Shown here piece after piece: positions 1 to 5,627 of a DNA stretch of 10,929 nucleotides. Origin of the DNA: DATIRA01 sp964553405 (GTDB taxonomy: Bacteria > Pseudomonadota > Gammaproteobacteria > Steroidobacterales > Steroidobacteraceae); assembly GCA_964553405.1 (NCBI GenBank), contig CAZKLS010000095.1, positions 1-10,929 on the forward strand, written 5' to 3'. Every line of letters starts with the position of its first letter. Positions within the stretch are counted from its first letter, which is position 1. The position numbers were made by a program, and so were the translations under genes. The notes beneath the pieces were generated by a model. The model was not told the origin of the DNA. It saw only the letters and a program-made list of their open reading frames with translations, and searched no databases.

Positions 1-2
1 GC

Positions 3-218
3 CGCCGCTGCAACAACCTGAAAGCCTGGCGTACCCCGGAGCAGGCGAAGCTGCAGCTGATCGCGATCCCGTTTACGCCGAGCTACGCGGAGTACATCTA
101 CCTGAAGGGGCGCCGCGTGCTGGCCGACCAGATGGAATACCTGCTCGCGCATTTCCCGCGCACGAGCCCGCTGCACAAGCGGCTGAGCGCCGCCGCGGCT
201 CAGCCCGCCGAGTCGTAG
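3..218 (+). CDS. C-terminal fragment of an unrecognised protein (5' end outside the window)
   Basis: An open frame runs from the left edge to a TAG at 216-218 and encodes about 71 residues. The visible part contains RRCNNLKAWRTPEQ, then IPFTPSYAEYIYLKGRRV, then an alanine-rich tail ending AAAAQPAES. Codons are strongly G/C at third positions, like the neighbouring genes. There is no start codon in the window, so this is the 3' end of a longer gene. I do not recognise the family. The basic and aromatic segments would suit a soluble or peripheral protein, but that is only an impression. The last 19 bases overlap the 3' end of the convergent DUF4287 gene, and no terminator is visible between them. 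Confidence 0.6.
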   Translation, partial: RRCNNLKAWRTPEQAKLQLIAIPFTPSYAEYIYLKGRRVLADQMEYLLAHFPRTSPLHKRLSAAAAQPAES

Positions 219-766
219 GCCCTTCGGATCCAGCCGATCAGTTCCGCGTCGACCTCCTTCGGGTCGGTCAGTTTCACCTTGTACTGGCACATGCCACCGG
301 GCTTCTCGGCCAGCAGTCGCCCGGTCGCCGGGACATCCTTCATGTTGAGTCCCACGTCGACGCGCGTCGCCGTTGCCGGGCCGATCGTCGCGAACTGCTT
401 CTTGCGCCGCAGGCTCACGTAGTTCTTCTTCGGCGCGACCTCGAACTTCCCGAACTTGCCGATCGCCTTGATCAGGCGGTCGTGGATCGGGCGCAGCGCA
501 GCCTTCTTGTCCGAATAGATGCCGTCCAGCACGTCATCGAGCGGCTTGTCCGCCGCGCCGGGAGCATCCGCGCTGAGCGCGAGGTGCACGAGCGTGTTGG
601 CATCGCCGTAGCCGAGGCCGAGCTCCTGCATCGCGTGCTTGCGAAGCTCGCCGTGCTTCTCGAGGCCGCTCGCGAGCAGCTGCTTCTTCAGCTCGGACAG
701 CGTCTTGCCGGTCCGGGTCTCGATGTTCCGCAGCTGCGTCTGCAGGGCCTTGTCCGGGCTGCTCAT
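200..766 (-). CDS. DUF4287-DUF5655 domain protein
   Basis: The 188-residue protein has two parts. Residues 1-65 match the DUF4287 pattern: an opening MSSPDKALQTQLRNIE, then TGKTLSEL, SGLEKHGELR and a GYGDANTLVHLAL ending. Residues about 75-185 match DUF5655, with KKAALRPIHDRL, a FEVAPKKNYVSLRRKKQFA core and a GGMCQYKVKLTDPKEVD segment ending in WIRRAY. Both are conserved domains of unknown biochemical function, often fused in this order, and the length is usual for the fusion. There is no signal peptide or membrane segment, so it is probably cytoplasmic. The start at 766 is supported by a strong Shine-Dalgarno (AAGGGGGG, nine bases upstream). It lies 40 bp downstream of the GNAT gene on the same strand, so the two may be co-transcribed. 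Family assignment is firm; no function is claimed. Confidence 0.9.
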   Translation of the reverse strand: MSSPDKALQTQLRNIETRTGKTLSELKKQLLASGLEKHGELRKHAMQELGLGYGDANTLVHLALSADAPGAADKPLDDVLDGIYSDKKAALRPIHDRLIKAIGKFGKFEVAPKKNYVSLRRKKQFATIGPATATRVDVGLNMKDVPATGRLLAEKPGGMCQYKVKLTDPKEVDAELIGWIRRAYDSAG

Positions 767-775
767 GTCCGTGTA

Positions 776-783
776 CCCCCCTT
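776..783 (-). promoter_or_regulatory. Shine-Dalgarno of the DUF4287-DUF5655 gene
   Basis: On the minus strand the sequence AAGGGGGG stands nine bases before the ATG at 766. It is the clearest ribosome-binding site near the left edge and fixes this start. It also suggests that the gene is translated independently even if co-transcribed with the GNAT gene upstream. Confidence 0.6.
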
Positions 784-806
784 CTCGTCGTTCGGCCGTG
801 GCGCAC

Positions 807-1304
807 CTAGTCGAGGCGCGCCATCAGCAGTGCGTCGTGAAAGATACCATCGACCTTGATGTACTGCCGCAACAGCCCTTCCTGCTGGAATCCGAATTTC
901 CGGTACAGCGCGACGGCCGGCGTGTTGTCGGCCCGGACCACCAGCTCGACCCGGGACAGGCCGCGATCTCGCGCCGCCGCCAGCGTCTCGGCGAGCAGCG
1001 CGCGCCCGATGCCGCGGCCCCGGTGCTCGCGCGCGACCCCCATGCCGAGGACGCCGGCGTGCCCGAGCGTCGGGTGCGTGCGGGGCGTCACGTCGCACCA
1101 GCCGACGACCTGGCCGTCGACGAGCGCGACGAACTGTGGCGCGCCGTCCCGGAGGTTGTTCGTGACGAAGCGGCGCAGCCGGGCCAGCGGCGGTGCCTCG
1201 AGGAAGGCGAGATAGCGGCCCTCGCGGGCCACGCCATCGAGCACGACGTGAAAACCCAGCACGTGGCGGCGGCTCATCGGAACGACGACGTGACTTTCGC
1301 TCAT
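807..1304 (-). CDS. GNAT-family N-acetyltransferase
   Basis: The 165-residue protein has the fold signature of acetyl-CoA-dependent N-acetyltransferases. A strand reads QFVALVDGQVVGWCDV (residues 57-72). The acetyl-CoA pyrophosphate-binding motif follows, VLGMGVAREHRGRGIGRAL with R95-x-x-G98-x-G100. Then comes RVELVVRADNTPAVALYRKFGF with N127 and Y134, and an ending like that of RimJ/RimL-type enzymes (GLLRQYIKVDGIFHDALLMARLD split around residue 155). The acceptor substrate cannot be read from sequence. The frame stays open upstream to 1466, but that extension is low-complexity and would overlap the divergent gene at 1412. The ATG at 1304 (MSESHVVV) is therefore preferred; a later ATG at 1277 (MSRRHV) is possible. 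No strong ribosome-binding site precedes either. It is followed after 40 bp by the DUF4287 gene. Confidence 0.88.
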   Translation of the reverse strand: MSESHVVVPMSRRHVLGFHVVLDGVAREGRYLAFLEAPPLARLRRFVTNNLRDGAPQFVALVDGQVVGWCDVTPRTHPTLGHAGVLGMGVAREHRGRGIGRALLAETLAAARDRGLSRVELVVRADNTPAVALYRKFGFQQEGLLRQYIKVDGIFHDALLMARLD

Positions 1305-1376
1305 GGCGCTCGGGCCCGGCCGGTGACGACCGGCGGATGGTCGCATGTCCGCGCCGCATCCGACACTCGCTCCGTG

Positions 1377-1405
1377 CTGCCGGATCGCGTCCGATCTCTT
1401 ATGCT
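1377..1405 (+). promoter_or_regulatory. Candidate leaderless promoter of the beta-hydroxylase gene
   Basis: A -10-like hexamer TATGCT (1400-1405, four of six matches to TATAAT) lies exactly six bases before the ATG at 1412, which would put transcription start on or next to the A of the start codon. At a 17-bp spacing the -35 position reads CTGCCG (1377-1382), only three of six matches. No purine-rich Shine-Dalgarno precedes the ATG. The geometry is the same as at hemH in this window. The weak -35 limits confidence. Confidence 0.4.
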
Positions 1406-1411
1406 TGACCC

Positions 1412-2593
1412 ATGAACACGCCAGCGAACGACGCCCGGAGCCTGGCCCAGGCCGGCGTCGAGGCACTGCGCAAGGGCGATGCGGCGCGTGCCAGGGAGCT
1501 GCTCTCGGGCGCCGTGGCCGGCGGGCTCGCGGACGTGCCGGTGCTGCTCGCGCTGGCCTATGCCTGCCGTGCGCTGAAGGACGAGCGCGGCAAGATCGCG
1601 GTCGTGGACCGCGTGCTCGCGGTCGATCGTGGCAACGTCCGCGCGCTGATCATGAAGGGCGACCACCTCGCCGAGTCGGGCGACGAGAAAGCCGCGGCTT
1701 CGTTTCACCTGCAGGCGCTGAAGCTCGCGCCGCCGGCGAACCAGGCGCCGCCTGACCTGGTGCAGGAGCTGCGCCGCGTCCAGGCGGCCTGCCAGCGCTA
1801 CGCCCGGCAGTACGAGAGCTTCCTCGCCGGCGAGCTGCAGGCCGCCGGCTTCGACCCGGCGAAGTCCAGCCCGCGCTTCGCGCAGTCGCTCGACATCCTG
1901 CTCGGCCGCCGGCAGATCTTCGTCCAGGAGCCGCGGTACTTCTATTTCCCCGGGCTTCCACAGATCCAGTTCTACGAGCGGCAGCAGTTCCCGTGGCTGG
2001 ACGCGGTCGAGGCGGCGACCGACGACATCCGCAGCGAGCTGCTCGAGGTCATGCGCGAGGACGGCGCGTTCGAGCCGTACCTGAAGAGCGACCCCAGCCG
2101 CCCGTTCAAGCCTCAGGACGGCATGATCGACAACCCGGACTGGGGCGCCTTCTACCTCTGGAAGAACGGCGAACTGCAGGCGGAGAACGCGGCCCGCTGC
2201 CCGAGGACGCTAAAGGCGCTGGAGGGCGCGCCGCTGGCCCGCTTCCCGAATCGTTCGCCCTCGGTGCTGTTCTCGCTGCTGAAGCCCGGCGCGAAGATCC
2301 CGCCGCACAACGGCCTCGCGAACACGCGGCTGATCTGTCACCTGCCGCTGATCATCCCGCCGGACTGCGGCTTCCGCGTCGGCAACGAAGTCCGCGAGTG
2401 GCGCGAGGGCGAGGCCTGGGTGTTCGACGACTCGATCAACCACGAGGCGTGGAACCGCAGCGACCGGACCCGCGTGATCCTGCTGTTCGACATCCAGCGG
2501 CCCGAGATGAGCGAGCAGGAGAACGCGCTGGTGTCCGCGCTGTTCGCGGCCGTGGACCGCTACTCCGGGGCGCCTCCGGAGTGGGACACCTGA
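1412..2593 (+). CDS. TPR-containing aspartyl/asparaginyl beta-hydroxylase family protein
   Basis: The 393-residue protein joins an N-terminal helical TPR-like region (about residues 8-108, with repeats around AQAGVEALRKGDAARARELL and GDEKAAASFHLQALKLAP) to a C-terminal Asp/Asn beta-hydroxylase domain (about 170-365). That family uses Fe(II) and 2-oxoglutarate and binds iron with two histidines. The core IPPHNGLANTRLICHLPLII gives H299 and H310. The later segment GEAWVFDDSINHEAWNRS gives H344, followed by R354. From memory of human AspH (S668, H679, H690, H725, R735), the spacings here (S288, H299, H310, H344, R354) agree to within one residue, so an active enzyme is likely. There is no signal peptide, so it is probably cytoplasmic. 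The substrate is unknown; the TPR part may recruit a protein partner. The exonuclease gene starts 26 bp downstream, implying an operon. Confidence 0.9.
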   Translation: MNTPANDARSLAQAGVEALRKGDAARARELLSGAVAGGLADVPVLLALAYACRALKDERGKIAVVDRVLAVDRGNVRALIMKGDHLAESGDEKAAASFHLQALKLAPPANQAPPDLVQELRRVQAACQRYARQYESFLAGELQAAGFDPAKSSPRFAQSLDILLGRRQIFVQEPRYFYFPGLPQIQFYERQQFPWLDAVEAATDDIRSELLEVMREDGAFEPYLKSDPSRPFKPQDGMIDNPDWGAFYLWKNGELQAENAARCPRTLKALEGAPLARFPNRSPSVLFSLLKPGAKIPPHNGLANTRLICHLPLIIPPDCGFRVGNEVREWREGEAWVFDDSINHEAWNRSDRTRVILLFDIQRPEMSEQENALVSALFAAVDRYSGAPPEWDT

Positions 2594-2602
2594 TGCACGG
2601 GC

Positions 2603-2612
2603 GGAGCAGGGG
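2603..2612 (+). promoter_or_regulatory. Shine-Dalgarno deciding the GTG start of the exonuclease gene
   Basis: GGAGCAGGGG lies seven bases before the GTG at 2620. It selects that GTG over the ATG at 2593, which reads only seven codons before a TGA at 2614-2616. Confidence 0.5.
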
Positions 2613-2619
2613 CTGAGCG

Positions 2620-3516
2620 GTGCTGTACCTGGTCGACGCCAGCGTGTTCATTTTTCGGGCCTACTACTCGGTGCCGGTCGAGATCGCGGACCCCGACGGC
2701 AACCCGGTCAACGCGCTGCACGGCTTCGCCCGCTTCCTCGGCGACCTGCTCGAGAGCGAGTCCCCGCGCCACATCGCCGTCGCGTTCGACGAGAGCCTCT
2801 CGAAGTCGTTTCGCAACGAGATCTATCCCGCTTACAAGGCGAACCGCGAGCCCGCGCCGCCGGAGCTGAAGCGGCAGTTCGCGCTGTGCCGCGAGTTGTG
2901 TTCGCACCTCGGCGTCACGGCGTTCTCGAGCCCGCGCTACGAGGCGGACGACATCATCGGCACGCTGGCGACGCGGGCGCGGGCCGCGGGCATGCCGGTG
3001 ACGATCGTCAGTCGCGACAAGGACCTCACCCAGCTCGTGACCGCGGACGACACGTACTGGGACGCCGTCGCGAACGTACGCTACGGCTACGCGGACATTG
3101 AGGAGCGCTTCGGCGTGATACCGGAGCGCATGGCCGATTTCCTGGCGCTGATGGGCGACGCGGTGGACAACATCCCGGGCGTCCCCGGCGTCGGGCGCAA
3201 GACGGCGGCGAAGCTGCTCAAGCACTTCGACACGCTGCCGGGCGTCTTCGAGAATCTCGAGCAGGTGCCGAAGCTCAAGTTCCGCGGCGCAGCCTTCATC
3301 GCCACGAGCCTGGCCGAGCACCGCGAAGCCGCGTTTCTCTCCCGGCGCCTCACCGGCATCGCCTGCGACATGCCGATCGAGATCGGGCCAGGCGGGCTCG
3401 GCCGGACGGCGCCGGACCTCGACGGCATCCAGGGCTTCTACGACGCCCAGGGCTTTGGGCGCATGCTCAGGGAACAGGCCCGTCGGGTCGCCTCCCGCCC
3501 GGAGACGCGGCCCTGA
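2620..3516 (+). CDS. Stand-alone 5'-3' exonuclease (PolA N-terminal / FEN-like nuclease)
   Basis: The 298-residue protein resembles the 5' nuclease domain of DNA polymerase I without 3'-5' exonuclease or polymerase domains. Such enzymes remove 5' flaps or RNA primers using divalent metal ions. The acidic active-site set appears complete: D6 (LVDAS), D57 (AFDES), E108/D110/D111 (YEADDIIGTLA), D133/D135 (SRDKDLTQLV) and D180/D183 (GDAVDNIPGVPGVGRKTA). Basic residues of the helical arch region are present (K73, R76 in YKANRE). The segment from 180 to about 203 is the helix-hairpin-helix-like DNA-binding H3TH motif. The start is GTG at 2620 with a Shine-Dalgarno. E. coli ExoIX (Xni) is a relative but is shorter (about 250 residues), so I give no gene symbol. 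It lies 26 bp after the hydroxylase gene and 90 bp before the fructosamine kinase gene on the same strand. Confidence 0.92.
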   Translation: MLYLVDASVFIFRAYYSVPVEIADPDGNPVNALHGFARFLGDLLESESPRHIAVAFDESLSKSFRNEIYPAYKANREPAPPELKRQFALCRELCSHLGVTAFSSPRYEADDIIGTLATRARAAGMPVTIVSRDKDLTQLVTADDTYWDAVANVRYGYADIEERFGVIPERMADFLALMGDAVDNIPGVPGVGRKTAAKLLKHFDTLPGVFENLEQVPKLKFRGAAFIATSLAEHREAAFLSRRLTGIACDMPIEIGPGGLGRTAPDLDGIQGFYDAQGFGRMLREQARRVASRPETRP

Positions 3517-3606
3517 TGCTGCGGCGATGGACCGCGGCGGACTGACGGCGGGCCACCTGCAGCGGTGATCGGGTTGCGATCGAGCGATGCAAAGTGGCGC
3601 CCCGTC

Positions 3607-4473
3607 ATGGAAGCGCTGAGCGCCGCGCTGCGGTATCCAGTCTCACCGGCCCCGGCCGGCGACGTGCACGGCGGTGACATCAACCACTGCGTGCGCTGGC
3701 AGAGCGACCGCGGCCCGGTGTTCGTCAAGCTCGCGCCCGCAGCGCGGCGGGGGATGTTCGAGGCGGAGGCCGAGGCGCTGCAGGAGATCTCGGCCGCGCG
3801 GGCGGTTCGCGTCCCGGACGTGCTGGCCTGCGGTGTCGCGGAGGATTCGGCTTTTCTCGCGCTCGAGTGGATCGACTTCGGCGCCGCGGGACGGCGCTCG
3901 GAAGAGCTGCTCGGTGAACAGCTGGCCGCGCTGCACGGCCGCCGGGCCCCGCGCTTCGGCTGGCATCGCGACAACACGATCGGCAGCACGCCGCAGCACA
4001 ACGACTGGTGCGGGGACTGGGCGGACTTCTATGCGCGCGAGCGGCTGGCGTTCCAGCTCGATCTGGCCGCGTCCCGGGGACTCGGCGGGCGGATCGTCGA
4101 GCGCGGCCGGGCACTGGCGCAGGACACCGGCCGGTTCTTCGAGACCTACCAGCCCGTCCCCTCGTTGCTGCACGGGGACCTGTGGGGCGGGAACTGGGCC
4201 GTCGACAGCGACGGCCACCCGGTCGTCTTCGACCCGGCGAGCTACTACGGGGACCGCGAGGCGGACCTCGCGATGACGCGGCTGTTCGGCGGCTTCGGCC
4301 CGGCGTTCTACGCCGCGTACGAGTCGGCCTGGCCGCTCGATCCGGGCGCGGGCGCGCGGCTCGATCTATACCGCCTCTACCACGTGCTCAACCACTACAA
4401 CCTGTTCGGCGGTGGCTACGGCGCGCAGGCCGGCCGGATGATCGACCGTCTGCTGGCTGAACTCGGCCGCTGA
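3607..4473 (+). CDS. Fructosamine kinase family protein (YniA-like)
   Basis: From ATG 3607 the protein has 288 residues, close to the usual length of this family (E. coli YniA about 286). It has the aminoglycoside-phosphotransferase-like kinase fold. VFVKL supplies the ATP-binding lysine (K41). The GWHRDNTIGSTPQHNDWCGDW stretch (split around residue 128) is typical of fructosamine kinases. HGDLWGGN (189-196) is the catalytic loop with D191 and N196, and FDPASYYGDREADLAM carries the metal-binding D209. Characterised members phosphorylate sugars attached to amino groups (ketosamines) so that the adduct falls off, a protein repair role; the substrate here is inferred. An in-frame GTG at 3565 would add 14 residues, but the family's start aligns better with ATG 3607. 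The gene ends three bases before the convergent DUF4097 gene. Confidence 0.9.
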   Translation: MEALSAALRYPVSPAPAGDVHGGDINHCVRWQSDRGPVFVKLAPAARRGMFEAEAEALQEISAARAVRVPDVLACGVAEDSAFLALEWIDFGAAGRRSEELLGEQLAALHGRRAPRFGWHRDNTIGSTPQHNDWCGDWADFYARERLAFQLDLAASRGLGGRIVERGRALAQDTGRFFETYQPVPSLLHGDLWGGNWAVDSDGHPVVFDPASYYGDREADLAMTRLFGGFGPAFYAAYESAWPLDPGAGARLDLYRLYHVLNHYNLFGGGYGAQAGRMIDRLLAELGR

Positions 4474-4476
4474 GCC

Positions 4477-5259
4477 TCAGTCGCGCTTGTTCGGCGGCAG
4501 GCTGACGGTGCCCCGGACGTCCGCGACGTGCACGCTGCCGCTCGAGTCCGCCACCAGCTCCATCCGGCCGCCGACATCGGATACGGAGATGTCGCCCGAG
4601 GAGTCGCGCTCGATCAGCACGTCGCCGGCGATGCCGCTGATCGTGATGTCGCCGGAACTGTCGGTCCGGATCCGCACCGAGCCCGCACGCTCGACGCGAA
4701 TGTCACCGGAGCTGTCGGTGATCACGACGGCACCCGCGGCGTTCTGCACGCGCAGGTCCCCGGAGCTGTCGTTCAGCTCGACGTCGCCCTGCGTGTCGCG
4801 CAGCAGCAGGTCGCCCGAGCTGTCCGTGACGCTGGTGACGCGGACTTTTTCCACGGTGATGTCGCCGCTGGTATCGGTGATGCTGACGGGCAGCGAGCCG
4901 GGCACGCGGACCGTGAGGTCCAGCGAGGCATAGAAGATGCCGACGCCTTTCATCTCGTCCGGCACCTGAACGAACACGCGCAGCACCGGTCCTTCGCGCT
5001 GCGTGCGGATCTGCGTCTGCTCCAGGAACTCCTCGGACGAAGCGCAGGCGCGTCCGCTGGCGGTGACCGCGGCCCCCGGACCGGGCTCGACCGTCAGGTC
5101 TCCGGCCCGCGCGACGATCTCGAGCCGCTCGGCTCCGGCGGCGTCCAACTCGGCGCGACGATCCGCGCTGTACTTGCAGTCCAGCTCCCAGGCGCCGGCT
5201 GGCAATGCGAGCAGCGGCAGCAATGTCATGGCGGCTCGGGCGGTGTGACGGAGGTTCAT
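4477..5259 (-). CDS. Exported DUF4097-like repeat protein (predicted beta-solenoid)
   Basis: The 260-residue protein begins with a signal peptide: a basic start (MNLRHTARAA), a hydrophobic core (MTLLPLLALP), and a probable cut after AGA at residue 23, before WELDC. Two cysteines (C28, C72) in the mature N-terminal part could form a disulfide. From residue 125 to the end there are regular beta repeats carrying D-[ST]-S-G-[DS], starting at 129, 146, 164, 182, 200, 219 and 238, about 18 residues apart. A weaker glycine turn lies halfway between them (DTQGD 155, AAG 174, IAGD 210, GG 230). This pattern fits DUF4097/DUF2807-type right-handed beta-helix proteins of the periplasm or cell surface, whose role is not established. 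CAGGAG five bases before the ATG supports the start. It lies downstream of the minus-strand terminator at 5332-5370. Confidence 0.88.
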   Translation of the reverse strand: MNLRHTARAAMTLLPLLALPAGAWELDCKYSADRRAELDAAGAERLEIVARAGDLTVEPGPGAAVTASGRACASSEEFLEQTQIRTQREGPVLRVFVQVPDEMKGVGIFYASLDLTVRVPGSLPVSITDTSGDITVEKVRVTSVTDSSGDLLLRDTQGDVELNDSSGDLRVQNAAGAVVITDSSGDIRVERAGSVRIRTDSSGDITISGIAGDVLIERDSSGDISVSDVGGRMELVADSSGSVHVADVRGTVSLPPNKRD

Positions 5260-5264
5260 GCGGG

Positions 5265-5270
5265 CTCCTG
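5265..5270 (-). promoter_or_regulatory. Shine-Dalgarno of the DUF4097-like gene
   Basis: CAGGAG on the minus strand stands five bases before the ATG at 5259. It confirms the start that gives a complete signal peptide. Confidence 0.55.
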
Positions 5271-5331
5271 TGGACGCTGGCGCAGGGTGGCTTACGTTTG
5301 ATGCACCGCGGCGCCGACAGGTTGCAAGGCG

Positions 5332-5370
5332 AAAAAAAACCGGAGCAGGGTGGGGGTTACCCTGCTCCGG
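5332..5370 (-). terminator. Strong intrinsic (rho-independent) terminator, minus strand
   Basis: The arm CCGGAGCAGGGT pairs perfectly over 12 bp with ACCCTGCTCCGG (5340-5351 and 5359-5370), with a 7-base loop. On the minus strand the stem is followed at once by eight T residues (5332-5339). The plus strand has no T run after the stem, so the orientation is clear. No minus-strand protein gene ends just upstream of it, because the next gene in that direction, putP, is on the plus strand. It must therefore end either a small RNA arising within 5371-5600 or the leader transcript of the DUF4097 gene, whose ATG is 72 bases downstream. Confidence 0.88.
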
Positions 5371-5520
5371 CGGGTCGGGTCTGGCGAGGACTTAGCGCAT
5401 CCGTCCCTGCTGCCTTAAATCGGCTGATGCTGCCTCTCGGGTCCCGAATCGCCGATCCTGGCCCGGGGGCGGGGCAAGCTCGACGGTTCGCAGGCTGCGG
5501 GCCGACGATGCGAGGCGCAT
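5371..5520 (-). ncRNA. Candidate structured RNA or attenuator leader upstream of the terminator
   Basis: This stretch has no convincing reading frame but can fold into a compact three-way junction. The closing stem joins 5396-5401 with 5507-5512, and 5403-5405 with 5504-5506, with one bulged base at 5402. One arm is GGCCCG 5460-5465 with CGGGCC 5498-5503, directly against the closing stem. The other is ATCGGC 5419-5424 with GCCGAT 5451-5456, containing a small TCGG/CCGA hairpin. The terminator follows on the minus strand, so the RNA would be roughly 190 nt. I do not recognise a known family; it lacks tRNA, 6S, RNase P and tmRNA hallmarks. No clear minus-strand promoter is visible, though an AT-rich patch at 5521-5548 is the most likely site. 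GC-rich DNA forms such stems by chance, so this is a hypothesis. Confidence 0.4.
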
Positions 5521-5627
5521 GAAGCTTTTGTGAATTAATCTTTGCATCTCGTCGGCGTCTCGGGAGATGCTCCGCGTATCTGGTTGATCCGAAGGGGGAT
5601 CCCGGCGACCGGGCCGACAACAACAAC
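5521..5627. promoter_or_regulatory. Regulatory region between the candidate RNA and putP
   Basis: This is the AT-richest patch of the window (5521-5548, containing CTTTTGTGAATTAATC) and probably holds promoter elements for one or both strands. No -35/-10 pair stands out. ATTAAT (5534-5539) is the best -10-like hexamer on the plus strand, without a matching -35. TGTGA at 5529-5533 is only half of a CRP/Clp-type site. An inverted repeat, GCATCTC (5544-5550) and GAGATGC (5564-5570), could be an operator or a leader hairpin. Nearer the gene, GATCC/GGATC (5586-5590/5597-5601) and CCCGG/CCGGG (5601-5605/5609-5613) can form overlapping small hairpins around a GAAGGGGG stretch. Confidence 0.4.

Noticed and set aside
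639..1415. 258-residue plus-strand frame opposite the GNAT gene
   Set aside because: The GNAT motifs on the minus strand are unambiguous; this frame is compositional noise.
1305..1466. N-terminal extension of the GNAT protein
   Set aside because: The 54 extra residues are basic low-complexity sequence and would run through the start of the divergent hydroxylase gene.
1412..4473. A defence island built on the nuclease gene
   Set aside because: The nuclease is a housekeeping-type PolA-like 5' exonuclease, the neighbours are metabolic, and there are no defence-type partners, composition shifts or mobile elements.
5371..5520. tRNA, 6S RNA or CsrB/RsmZ-type RNA
   Set aside because: There is no tRNA cloverleaf or T-loop, and no long 6S-like hairpin with central bubble. 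Only about five GGA motifs occur and they are not placed in hairpin loops as in Csr/Rsm sponges.
5529..5544. CRP/Clp binding site
   Set aside because: Only one half (TGTGA) is present; the expected second half six bases later reads CTTTG.
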